Assembly (NCBI GenBank): GCA_965231165.1
Contig: OZ246421.1
Location: 186,001-250,000 of the forward strand
Direction of reading: 5' to 3'
Length of the DNA: 64,000 nucleotides
From: Micavibrio_C sp965231165
GTDB taxonomy: Bacteria; Pseudomonadota; Alphaproteobacteria; Micavibrionales; Micavibrionaceae
The position numbers and the translations under genes were made by a program. This document shows positions 44,937 to 52,347 of the stretch, piece after piece; the first letter of the stretch is position 1, and each line of letters starts with the position of its first letter. The notes under the pieces are model-generated. The model was not told the DNA's origin. It was given only the letters and a program-made list of their open reading frames with translations, and searched no databases.

Positions 44937-44957
44937 TCTGATATTACCTTCGGTAAT
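44937..44957 (-). promoter_or_regulatory. Palindromic operator upstream of the czc operon
   Basis: ATTACCTTCGGTAAT (44943-44957) is a 6-3-6 palindrome centred about 52 bp before the first gene of the operon, preceded by TCTGATATTA (44937-44946). The same arrangement is found at 38728. Confidence 0.55.
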
Positions 44958-44984
44958 GAGAGATTATAGGAATTTAAAACTGGG

Positions 44985-45653
44985 CTATTTTTTTTGATGA
45001 GATGAGTTTTTGCCACGACTAGCTCTCAGTTTTTTTGCTAGTAAATTGGCCATCTGCTCATATTCTAATGCTTCACGTATATTGATAGGCTTTTCGGTAT
45101 GTGCCACCTGATTTCGTATATCCTTTAATTCTTTAAGAAGCATTTTGTCTGCGTTTGATAAGCCGCTGGTCATCAAAGCCATGCCTGAAATATTCTTTAC
45201 TTCATCCTTAGCGCCATAAAAGTCCCTCAGCTCTTTTTCAATTCTAACCCACATTTGCAGGATACGCATATTCCCTGCATAATCAGCTAAGTTTCTAAGA
45301 TTTTTTACAGATACCGCAGGTTGCTCATCATCCGGCGGAGTGGGCGGCATATCAAGCGGAGTTGGTGTGTCCAATGGTGCAGGCGTATCAGGAAGGACTG
45401 GTTCGGCACCTTCGGGAATTTCTTCTTTCACGTCTTCAGCAGCTTCGCGTGCCCGATCAAAATGTTGCTCTCGTAAATAAACTTCGAGGTCTTTCAACCT
45501 GAATTTCTCAATATACGTTGCCATCTGGGCAAGGGATACGGGGTGTTTAATAAACCAATATATTCCGAAACATACGAGACCTGGCCATGCCAGCGCCGCA
45601 GCTAAATCAGTCAGATCACTTATCAGTGTAGAGAAAAACGTTAGCCAATCCAT
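44985..45653 (-). CDS. Hypothetical membrane protein with an RNxxAH motif
   Basis: A 222-residue protein with one N-terminal membrane helix (about 17-37, ALAWPGLVCFGIYWFI), a Pro/Asp-rich linker (PDTPAPLDTPTPLDMPPTPPDD) and a helical C-terminal domain. The C-terminal stretch DIRNQVAHTEKPINIREALEYEQM carries R-N-x-x-A-H, like the catalytic pattern of HEPN and DUF4145-type domains. RNase activity cannot be claimed from this motif alone. Start at 45653 is chosen by GGGGAG. It neighbours the TM2 gene on the same strand. Confidence 0.6.
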   Translation of the reverse strand: MDWLTFFSTLISDLTDLAAALAWPGLVCFGIYWFIKHPVSLAQMATYIEKFRLKDLEVYLREQHFDRAREAAEDVKEEIPEGAEPVLPDTPAPLDTPTPLDMPPTPPDDEQPAVSVKNLRNLADYAGNMRILQMWVRIEKELRDFYGAKDEVKNISGMALMTSGLSNADKMLLKELKDIRNQVAHTEKPINIREALEYEQMANLLAKKLRASRGKNSSHQKK

Positions 45654-45709
45654 AGTGCACTCCCCGACATTGATAGTATGTTGCTCAAATCGGCGATGCA
45701 AGGGCCGTT

Positions 45710-45937
45710 CTAAGTATTGAATTTTTGATCAAACCGCTGCTCGTTCATGCACAACAGCCAGATTGCTTCAATCACGCCGAGGGCAATTGGTATAAATGTC
45801 CAGCAGAAGGCCAAATAAATGACCCCCCATAATGGCTGGTTCAGATAGAATTTATGGATACCAAGCCCGCCCAGGAGCAGTGACAGCATGATTGCCAGTG
45901 ATCGAGATTTCAGCATTTTGTAATGTACGACAGTCAT
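45710..45937 (-). CDS. TM2-domain protein
   Basis: A 75-residue membrane protein with two hydrophobic helices and the TM2 signature around LLLGGLGIHKFYLNQPLWGVIYLAF. The ATG at 45937 follows a strong GGGGGAG site. TM2 proteins have no single known job; in mobile elements they often accompany other small membrane proteins. It lies next to a hairpin-rich intergenic region. Confidence 0.85.
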   Translation of the reverse strand: MTVVHYKMLKSRSLAIMLSLLLGGLGIHKFYLNQPLWGVIYLAFCWTFIPIALGVIEAIWLLCMNEQRFDQKFNT

Positions 45938-45963
45938 GTTTCTCCCCCGTTTGAAAGTAGAAC

Positions 45964-46142
45964 GGCCACCAAGGAGTTTCCTTGGCAGCCGGGGAGTAGT
46001 TACCGCTCGTACGAACGGCCAGCGTATTCACGCTAGGCGCTATTATATTCCGCTGCTCCCCGACCCTAAGTCGAGAAAGCAACGTCATTGGTAACGGCCT
46101 GACGTTGAAGCAAGGCCGCGTACGAAAGGGGTAACTAGCCCC
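45964..46142. ncRNA. Hairpin-rich intergenic element, candidate structured RNA
   Basis: About 180 bp hold successive stems: CCAAGGA/TCCTTGG (45969-45985, with an outer GGC/GCC), a domain closed by GGGGAG (45991-45996) and CTCCCC (46056-46061) enclosing AGCGT/ACGCT, CAACGTCA/TGACGTTG (46080-46107) and GGGG/CCCC (46128-46142). No gene lies here. Strand, identity and function are unknown; pairing was read by eye and not scored. Confidence 0.35.
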
Positions 46143-46202
46143 GGCGATCCTATTGGACCGTTAGGGTTACGTTAACTGGGAAGGCGGGGGTTTTCAATGG
46201 AT

Positions 46203-47126
46203 TTAGAAAAGGGCGGCGGCGTTATCGGTGAAAATATCACCATCCCTTATGTACCGGGCCAGCATGGCATCGGATTTATGGCCGGTTTGTTGGCGTATCT
46301 TCCATGAGGAAACGCCATGTTGGGCGGCGCTGGTACAAAGACCTGACCTTAAGCTATGACCGCTGTACTTCTCAGGGTTCAATCCAGCCTTCTTTGCATA
46401 GTATTTTACAATGTTGGCAACGGCCCTATCTGACAGAGCAGCGTCTGAGATGACACCACCTTTTGTCACTGATCGGAATAGGGGGCCGTTATCTATGCCA
46501 GATAGTTTCAGCCACAATCCCACTAATCCCACTGCACATACACGGCCTCGGCCTCTAGGTATGCCGATCTTGCGGCCATGACCTGTCTGATCCGTTTTAC
46601 TGCGGGGGAGCGTAACTACTATTCCCTGACTTATAAATTCCAGATCAGTGCACTTGAGTGCACTTAACTCACTTCGTCTGAAAGCTCCGCAGAACCCCAG
46701 CAGCAATATTGCCTGATCGCGCTTCCCCTTAAGCGTGTCCGGGCAGTGACTGAGCATTATGATCAGGTCTTCTTTAAGAATGGGGCTAACCTGGCACTGC
46801 GGTTTCCCATGAACCCGCCGTATTCCTCTGAATGTCAGGCGCACCAGTTCTGATTTAACGGGCGAGGTAAAGCCCGCCATAACATGTGCTTTACCTATAC
46901 TTACCAGTCGCCGCTGTAGCGTTGCGATGCTCAAGGTCTCGGCGTGGGCTGTAAGATAGGCCGCAACCTGTTCAGGCGTAGCGGGAACACCGCCACCCCA
47001 AGCCCTGAAATGATCAAAATCGTTCTTGTAAGCACGTCTGGAGTTGTCTGACAGGGCATTCTCAACATAATGCCGGATATCGTTGACGGTAACTTCTGTA
47101 TTCAGGTGTTTTGCGGGGATATTCAT
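46203..47126 (-). CDS. Second tyrosine recombinase of the element
   Basis: A 307-residue site-specific recombinase. The N-terminal SAM-like core-binding part (NALSDNSRRAYKNDFDHFRAW) is followed by the catalytic domain with Arg in GAFRRSEL (near 149), His-x-x-Arg in GHSLRSGL (near 258), a GHKS box and the nucleophile Tyr in ARYIRDG (near 292). All catalytic residues look intact. It overlaps by 4 bp the end of the upstream RarA-C-like gene, so the two form an operon distinct from the main integrase. Confidence 0.9.
   Translation of the reverse strand: MNIPAKHLNTEVTVNDIRHYVENALSDNSRRAYKNDFDHFRAWGGGVPATPEQVAAYLTAHAETLSIATLQRRLVSIGKAHVMAGFTSPVKSELVRLTFRGIRRVHGKPQCQVSPILKEDLIIMLSHCPDTLKGKRDQAILLLGFCGAFRRSELSALKCTDLEFISQGIVVTLPRSKTDQTGHGRKIGIPRGRGRVCAVGLVGLWLKLSGIDNGPLFRSVTKGGVISDAALSDRAVANIVKYYAKKAGLNPEKYSGHSLRSGLCTSAAQHGVSSWKIRQQTGHKSDAMLARYIRDGDIFTDNAAALF
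46516..46534. repeat. 19-bp repeat AATCCCACTAATCCCACTG, copy in the recombinase gene
   Basis: Exact direct repeat of the sequence at 48489-48507. It contains a tandem 9-bp unit (TCCCACTAA) and lies inside the second recombinase gene. Confidence 0.5.
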
Positions 47127-48223
47127 TCCGTGTCACCCGCCAGATATTTTTGCACCTGAGTGCAACGGATTTGGTGCAGGGTTTGTATGTTTTCAATCAA
47201 GCACTCCCGTAGGCCAAGATATTCGGGCACGGATAAACCGGAACCTTCAATGTCAGCGATTTCACCAGCCCTGCGGAATTCTTCGAGGTAGTCGGAAGTC
47301 AGCAGCTTATTGACCCGGCAGCCTTCGATATAGAACAGAGCCAGCCCGATCTGTCTGACACTGAATGATTTTAGGACGGGAACAGCATGTTTCAGATGCC
47401 GAAAGCTGGTTTGGCCCACACGGGTGAACATATCGACTGCATACACTGGTATGCCATTCACTTCAGGCACGGGTGGGAGCGGTTCCTGCCAAACATAGAG
47501 AGGCTTTGGCTGGCTTTGAACGGTTTGCCATATCAACGGCATGAAAATGGCCAGCGGGTATGCTGTTCTCCCCGTCACACTGATACAGGCCTCCACCAAG
47601 TCCACAGGAACACCCAGCTTCCGCAGAACCTCAATCCCTTTGGCTGGATCACCATGACGGGCAGGCATGACATCTGAGGGGTATTTGCGGGTTCCGCTTA
47701 GATACCACAGCGACAGCGCCCGTTCTATAAGCGGGGCTTCCTCATTCCCCGCATACGCGGCAAGGGTAGTATCGTTGGCTGCGACCAGAGAGTGCCGGAG
47801 GGCTTTGTATTCAGGGGCGCGTTCTGCCTGTGTAAACAGTTCATCCCCCATCCGGCTCTTTACAGCACCACACAGCAGCCGGGTGAGGTATAAGCCGACA
47901 GATAAATCACCTACACGTCTGCGCCAGATGGCTGATGACGTGGCAGTCAGCACCTTTATGACCGTGTCCGTATCACCAGCACACATATCCTCAATCGCCA
48001 GCAGGTGCATCCGTCTCCAGAACGCCTGTCTGTCAGCGTGCCAGAAGGCAGAGGCTGCACTTAATGCGGTATGCACCTGTCCACGACGTACCGATTTTTG
48101 CCATGCGCTGCTGAGAATGTATTTATCAGCCTGAAGTGGGTCGATGTACTTACAAGGCGTACCCTTGATTGCTACAGCAAGCTTCTCCAGAATTCCTTCA
48201 CGATCATATACAGTCACCGGCAT
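47123..48223 (-). CDS. RarA/MgsA C-terminal-like protein of the recombinase operon
   Basis: A 366-residue protein of uncertain function. Residues about 30-105 (YILSSAWQKSVRRGQVHTAL, then AFWRRMHLLAIEDMCAGD) resemble the C-terminal tetramerisation region of the RarA/MgsA clamp-loader-like ATPases, where HKSLRG and RMAIEDIG blocks occur. No Walker A motif is seen, so the AAA+ ATPase part is missing. Its last 4 bp overlap the start of the tyrosine recombinase (ATGA). A role linking replication forks or DNA ends to recombination is a guess from this pairing. Confidence 0.55.
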   Translation of the reverse strand: MPVTVYDREGILEKLAVAIKGTPCKYIDPLQADKYILSSAWQKSVRRGQVHTALSAASAFWHADRQAFWRRMHLLAIEDMCAGDTDTVIKVLTATSSAIWRRRVGDLSVGLYLTRLLCGAVKSRMGDELFTQAERAPEYKALRHSLVAANDTTLAAYAGNEEAPLIERALSLWYLSGTRKYPSDVMPARHGDPAKGIEVLRKLGVPVDLVEACISVTGRTAYPLAIFMPLIWQTVQSQPKPLYVWQEPLPPVPEVNGIPVYAVDMFTRVGQTSFRHLKHAVPVLKSFSVRQIGLALFYIEGCRVNKLLTSDYLEEFRRAGEIADIEGSGLSVPEYLGLRECLIENIQTLHQIRCTQVQKYLAGDTE

Positions 48224-48488
48224 CCTCCTTGATGGTTTTGGTGTGACTTGATCGTCTTTGAATGGCGGGCATAGGCAATGGGAATTACGGGGTTACTATT
48301 CGTAATGCGCGGATATTTTCTGACCGTTCTTAAGCCACAGGGGGTAAAAAGATGAGATTTCTTCGATGCTGCTAAGGCGCGTTTTTATTGACTTCTTCGC
48401 GTTTTTTGCTTCTTCGGTCAGAGGCTGGAGTATTCTGTAATTTTTACGTTTTTACTGTTTTTGAAATCGGCGAAATGATTTGCAAATA

Positions 48489-48507
48489 AATCCCACTAAT
48501 CCCACTG
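48489..48507. repeat. 19-bp repeat AATCCCACTAATCCCACTG, intergenic copy
   Basis: Exact match to 46516-46534, located 3 bp past the main integrase stop. It lies in the gap between the RarA-C-like operon and the integrase. Confidence 0.5.
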
Positions 48508-48510
48508 AAA

Positions 48511-50226
48511 CTACTTGTATAGGTGCGATAAGTCGAGGTCAGGATATGTAATCTTGGAAATGTGCTTATACAGTGTTTCCGGTTTCATGCTTTTTGCTCC
48601 GTACATCTGATCCACCGTTTCGGCTGTCCAACCGCCCAGTTGAAGTGCTGCATCTGGTGGTATCTCGGCTTCTCGAAGAGCATCCCTGAACGAATGGCGG
48701 AAGCTATGAAACGATGTCTTTAATGTCTTTGCTTCAATATTGTCCAAGAACCGTGAAAACCACTTCGTTGCGTCACCGGAGTAGTAACCACGAGTATCAA
48801 GTTTTAGGTCTGGGAATAGGCGTTCATGACCCTCCGTCTTTATCCGATCAATGTAATCAAGAAATCCGATTTTAATAAGCTCTGGGTGGATAGGAACGAT
48901 CCGGACACTGGCTTCGGTTTTTAGGTTCTTGTCATCAGGGCCGTCTTCGTCATCGCACTCCTCGGCTATGATAACGTGTATCCCTTTCTTTACAGATACG
49001 TCTGTTGTTCGTAGCTGGCAGATTTCATTCAGCCTCAAGCCGGAATACAAGCCAATAAGAGGAAGCCAAAATCTCGTGTTCCGAGGCTTTGCGTTGCCTG
49101 GCTTATTGTAGCCATGTTGATCATCCACGCATCCAGTATAGAGCGGGGCAGAGAATATCTTTAAAAGCTGATCATCGCTGAATGGGTAACGCTTATCCTT
49201 CTTCTTGACCTTATCAGCAACAGACAGTTTTCTGGCGGGGTTTTCTTTAATGTATCCTTCTTCAACAGCGAATTCCATCAAAGCAGCAAGCTTGTTGAGA
49301 TTGGAATTGATTGTTGCCGGTGCCAGCTTTGCCCACCCTTGCTTTTCTGCTTCTTTGGCTGCTGCTTCAAGGGACAGGCCTGACGCTTTAGCCGTAACGT
49401 TCTTCGGTAAGCGTAACATGAGCGACTGAACCTGTTTGCAGTGCTCGCGCGTAATACCAGTCACGGGCGTGTCTGGGCCAGCAATTTCAGACATAGCTTT
49501 GAACATGATCTTGTAATTGTTCTTCGTTGATTGCGAAAGAACACGCCCCGGATTTGTAAGATATTCGTCATATACGGCTTTAAAGGACGGGCCTTTATCT
49601 GCACTATTCTGTTTATGCGGGAGAGGCATCAGTGCCTTTCCTTGCCACTGTTCGAGGCTCAGTTGTGCCAGTTCATAGATGGCTTTGCTAAAGAAATGGC
49701 CCAGCTTCTTGAATTGTGGTGACTTGCGGTCAAAGGGCAAGCCCTCGGCTTTCAAGAATTGTGCAGCAGTGGTCAAACCGTCATGCTTTTCATCCCCACT
49801 GGCGTTCAAAGCCTCAAGGCGGGCCTGTAACTCTTCCTGTTTTAACTGGATGTAATGCTCTGTGCGGGCATCATCGCTCCATGTCTGATGGATATTCTCT
49901 AAACGCCGCTGTTCGTCTGCCGCTTTAACCTCCGCCATCCACTTGAAGGCGAGGGCCATAAGTTCTTGATCTGTAAAATTGGACAGGGCATCTTCACCCG
50001 AAATTAGAGCGGCAGCCTGTTTACGTTTCTTCTCAAACTCTGCATCAAGTTTTGCTTTTTCCAGAGTGCCCCGAACCGAAGCTTCTTTGTTGTCCTTCGT
50101 CTTTAAAGATTTGGTTATTTCTTTTGTTGGCTTGTAGACGTTAAGCAGGTCTTTTGGGATGCGTATACGAATGTAATACGTATCTCCTCGCTTCACGATA
50201 TAGGTCTGTTTGGGCATCTCTTGCAT
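48511..50226 (-). CDS. int: Tyrosine integrase of the element
   Basis: A 571-residue tyrosine recombinase that would insert the element into tRNA-Leu. The N-terminus has a short arm-binding-like part (YIVKRGDTYYIRIRIPKDLL), then a long helical region, a SAM-like core domain and the catalytic domain: Arg in YSGLRLNEI (near 395), His-x-x-Arg in HSFRHSFRD (near 508), a GGW box, and Tyr in QMYGAK (near 540). It ends next to repeat copies and begins 90 bp from the tRNA. An ATG three codons downstream is an alternative start. Confidence 0.93.
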   Translation of the reverse strand: MQEMPKQTYIVKRGDTYYIRIRIPKDLLNVYKPTKEITKSLKTKDNKEASVRGTLEKAKLDAEFEKKRKQAAALISGEDALSNFTDQELMALAFKWMAEVKAADEQRRLENIHQTWSDDARTEHYIQLKQEELQARLEALNASGDEKHDGLTTAAQFLKAEGLPFDRKSPQFKKLGHFFSKAIYELAQLSLEQWQGKALMPLPHKQNSADKGPSFKAVYDEYLTNPGRVLSQSTKNNYKIMFKAMSEIAGPDTPVTGITREHCKQVQSLMLRLPKNVTAKASGLSLEAAAKEAEKQGWAKLAPATINSNLNKLAALMEFAVEEGYIKENPARKLSVADKVKKKDKRYPFSDDQLLKIFSAPLYTGCVDDQHGYNKPGNAKPRNTRFWLPLIGLYSGLRLNEICQLRTTDVSVKKGIHVIIAEECDDEDGPDDKNLKTEASVRIVPIHPELIKIGFLDYIDRIKTEGHERLFPDLKLDTRGYYSGDATKWFSRFLDNIEAKTLKTSFHSFRHSFRDALREAEIPPDAALQLGGWTAETVDQMYGAKSMKPETLYKHISKITYPDLDLSHLYK

Positions 50227-50229
50227 CGT

Positions 50230-50251
50230 CCGTGTGTAGCATGTTTGTGTA
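50230..50251. repeat. Right-end copy of the 22-bp terminal repeat
   Basis: Same orientation and sequence as 29851-29872 and containing TGTAGCATGTTTG. It lies just upstream of the integrase start codon, where integrase binding could also repress its own promoter. Confidence 0.6.
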
Positions 50252-50318
50252 ACACTTCGGAAGAGAGAACCTAATCAGATCAACTTGTTATAGATGTATC
50301 AAGGAGTTACAAACTTGG

Positions 50319-50336
50319 TGGTGGCCCCGGCCGGGG
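50319..50336. repeat. Right attachment site core (attR) within tRNA-Leu
   Basis: TGGTGGCCCCGGCCGGGG, which is the complement of the tRNA 3' end including the encoded CCA. Identical to 29776-29793. Confidence 0.88.
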
Positions 50337-50405
50337 TTGAACCGGCATGCTCTTACGAACGAGCGATTTTAAGTCGCTTGCGTCTACCAATTCCGCCACG
50401 GGGCC
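50319..50405 (-). tRNA. tRNA-Leu(UAA)
   Basis: An 87-nt class II tRNA. The acceptor stem GGCCCCG/CGGGGCC is perfect, CCA is encoded, and the anticodon loop CTTAAAA gives UAA. The variable arm (near GTTCGTAAGAGC) and T loop (GGTTCAACC) are regular. The intact copy remains after integration because the att repeat supplies its 3' end. Confidence 0.97.
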
Positions 50406-50469
50406 GTGTCGCTTGATAAAGCGGGGCACAGGTTAGCGGGAGTTGGGCGGGCTGTCCAGACTGTGATGA

Positions 50470-50832
50470 TCAGCCTGTTTTTTGCGCTGCTTTTGGCAGA
50501 GGACTGCCATTTTCAATGTTTTCAATGAGGCGATAGAGCAACGTGGCGCCGCGCGGGGTGAGCCAGAGCTCCTTGCGGCGGGCTTCGGTGGTGGAGAAGC
50601 CGACCTTTACCAGTTCGCCGCAGCGGGTGCGTCTGCTGGAAAGGTTGCCGATGATGCGGGACACGGTTGAGAGGGAAATGCCGGTGCGCTGCGCCAGTTC
50701 TGTCAGGCTTAAACCTTCTTGCTGCGCGATCTCTGCCAGACACAGGGCGTACTGAAGGGGGAATTCCGGATCAATTCTCCGCAATTCCTGCAGCAGCGCA
50801 GTCAGTGCGCGGAGGCCTTTGGCTTTCATCAT
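50470..50832 (-). CDS. MarR-like winged-helix regulator
   Basis: A 120-residue DNA-binding protein with a winged helix-turn-helix: GLSLTELAQRTGISLSTVSRIIGNLSSR (about residues 40-67), then a wing and the block RRKELWLTPRGATLLYRLIENIE. It is close to the minimum size for MarR. Starts at 50835 (GTG), 50832 and 50829 are all possible. Its start region overlaps the next small ORF. No divergent target gene is clear. Confidence 0.85.
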   Translation of the reverse strand: MMKAKGLRALTALLQELRRIDPEFPLQYALCLAEIAQQEGLSLTELAQRTGISLSTVSRIIGNLSSRRTRCGELVKVGFSTTEARRKELWLTPRGATLLYRLIENIENGSPLPKAAQKTG

Positions 50833-51058
50833 CACTATTCCATCCCACCCGGTTGAAAAAGTATGTTGGTGTGTTTCTGTTCTCTCTGTCGCTCCTGATC
50901 TCGTCCCCCATCGGGGTCATGATGATCCGGGCGAAGGGAATATCCAGCACGATTTCCCGTCCGAAGCGCGACATTTTCCATGCCGGACTGCGACCGTACG
51001 CACGTGCCCATTCTGCATGAATGGCCCCCAAGCCATCCAGACTGATATGGATTATCAT
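50771..51058 (-). CDS. Possible hypothetical protein overlapping the MarR gene
   Basis: A 95-residue frame from an ATG at 51058 with GGGG upstream; the last 62 bp overlap the start of the MarR-like gene in another frame. The first 65 residues look ordered (MIIHISLDGLGAIHAEWARAYGR...), while the end is low-complexity, as expected where it overlaps. No family is recognised. It may be a genuine small partner gene or a chance frame. Confidence 0.35.
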   Translation of the reverse strand: MIIHISLDGLGAIHAEWARAYGRSPAWKMSRFGREIVLDIPFARIIMTPMGDEIRSDRENRNTPTYFFNRVGWNSDDESQRPPRTDCAAAGIAEN

Positions 51059-51235
51059 ACTGCTACCCCACACAGGCGTCAGGTTACTACTATGAATTGT
51101 TTTTATATTTAGAATGCCATCGAATGGCGTGTCAAGTTTTCCTTGATCTGCCGCGATGGTATTTAGGTAGTGCTTCACCGTCGACGACGGCAGAATATTG
51201 CTGGCTTAAGAGGTATCATGTCGTTTCAAATCAAA

Positions 51236-51448
51236 CTACAGTGCGCGTCGGTAAGTCTTGGGTACCGGGGGCTCTTCATTCTGATCGTTGCAGGACAAAG
51301 ACATGGCGGCTGCTTTGATTAACAAGGCCGTGAAATCAAGTCCGCGTTGTCTCGTTTCCTCTTCCAGATGCAGCAGGCAGAGTGCCAGCCCGTCAATATG
51401 ATCATCCAGATCATTCTCTTTCTTCGCATTTGTGCTCTTTATTTTCAT
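51236..51448 (-). CDS. Hypothetical 70-residue protein
   Basis: A small Lys-rich, helical protein (MKIKSTNAKKENDLDDHIDGLALCLLHLEEETRQRG) with a ribosome-site-like GGGG before the ATG at 51448. It has two cysteines and a hydrophobic central part. The function is unknown, and no partner gene is evident. Confidence 0.5.
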   Translation of the reverse strand: MKIKSTNAKKENDLDDHIDGLALCLLHLEEETRQRGLDFTALLIKAAAMSLSCNDQNEEPPVPKTYRRAL

Positions 51449-51645
51449 GATACCCACCCCTTTGGTTTCCGATCCTTAAATCCAGATTAGCAGCGCGGGG
51501 CGGATAATTCTGTGAACCAAGCCACACTTTATGTAAATTAATTTAAAATTCATTGGAAATGCCTGAAAATTGTGAAGAATGCACATATAATGATCTTAGT
51601 TGTACTTTCTTTGGCGTAATGCTTGTTGGAGTGATGCTTGTGGAT

Positions 51646-52347
51646 ATGAACCAAACTCAGAAGATACAAATGCTGCTTGAGAGCAGCCGCCTGTTCGGCC
51701 GTTTCGATGCCAATGTTATTCAGGCAACCATCCCTCTGTTGACGACATGTCGTTTCGAAGCGGGAAGTCTGGTGTGCTTGAAAGGGGATGAATCAGATTC
51801 GTTGTATCTGATTTCCCAGGGGCAGGCCGAGGTGTCCGTGTCTTCGCGTGACGGAAAAATTATCATGCTGGGTTCTTTGTCGCCGGGTGACGTTTTTGGC
51901 GAGGTTGGTTTGCTGGACGGCGAAGAACGTACGGCCAATGTGATGGCATGTACTGATCTTGAACTTTACCGTCTTAGCAGCGCAGGGTTCTCTGAGTTGA
52001 CCAAAATGTTCGGTGTTAAGGAATGGATCGCGCTGTCTTCCTATATTTGTTTCTTATTCCGCCGGGTGACGAATAACCTTGAAGAAACATTGTTCCTGGA
52101 TGCCAGCATCCGCGTGGCACGTAAAATTCTGGTACTGCATAAGGAATCACGCCATGGCAGCCACAATAACTTTCAGGTGACGATATCGCAGGAAAATCTA
52201 GGGCGCATGGCGGGCCTATCGCGCGAGGCGACGAACAAGGCCTTGTCTAAGCTTGAGGACATGGGTCTGATTTTCCGTGAATATAAGAAAATCATTGTTC
52301 CTGATATTGCCAAACTGGTCATGATTGCCGACAGTGAACAGGGCTGA
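51646..52347 (+). CDS. Crp/Fnr-family transcriptional regulator
   Basis: A 233-residue regulator with a cyclic-nucleotide-binding-like beta roll (about residues 25-125: LVCLKGDESDSLYLISQGQAEVS and GEVGLLDGEERTANV) and a C-terminal winged helix (ISQENLGRMAGLSREATNKALSKLEDMGLI). No Cys ligands of FNR are present at the N-terminus, so it is a CRP-like ligand sensor. The start is uncertain: ATG at 51646 is used, with ATG 51634 and GTG 51640 as alternatives. It converges on the pentapeptide-like gene. Confidence 0.88.
   Translation: MNQTQKIQMLLESSRLFGRFDANVIQATIPLLTTCRFEAGSLVCLKGDESDSLYLISQGQAEVSVSSRDGKIIMLGSLSPGDVFGEVGLLDGEERTANVMACTDLELYRLSSAGFSELTKMFGVKEWIALSSYICFLFRRVTNNLEETLFLDASIRVARKILVLHKESRHGSHNNFQVTISQENLGRMAGLSREATNKALSKLEDMGLIFREYKKIIVPDIAKLVMIADSEQG

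Larger units (their letters stand above)
29776..50336. mobile_element. Integrative element in tRNA-Leu(UAA) carrying copper and cation resistance
   Basis: The element spans about 20.56 kb between identical 18-bp repeats (TGGTGGCCCCGGCCGGGG). The right copy is the 3' end of an intact tRNA-Leu gene, and a tyrosine integrase lies next to it. The left end carries a P4/D5-type helicase. The cargo comprises csoR and a copper ATPase, a periplasmic copper operon, a CzcCBA-type efflux operon, and a poorly known module with a second recombinase. No conjugation, capsid or packaging genes were seen, so it may be satellite-like or mobilised in trans. Boundaries follow from the repeats; mobility is inferred. 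Confidence 0.9.

Noticed and set aside
45852..46088. 78-residue minus-strand frame through the hairpin-rich region
   Set aside because: It overlaps the TM2 gene and the stems; the coding pattern is poor. The structured-RNA reading explains the region better.
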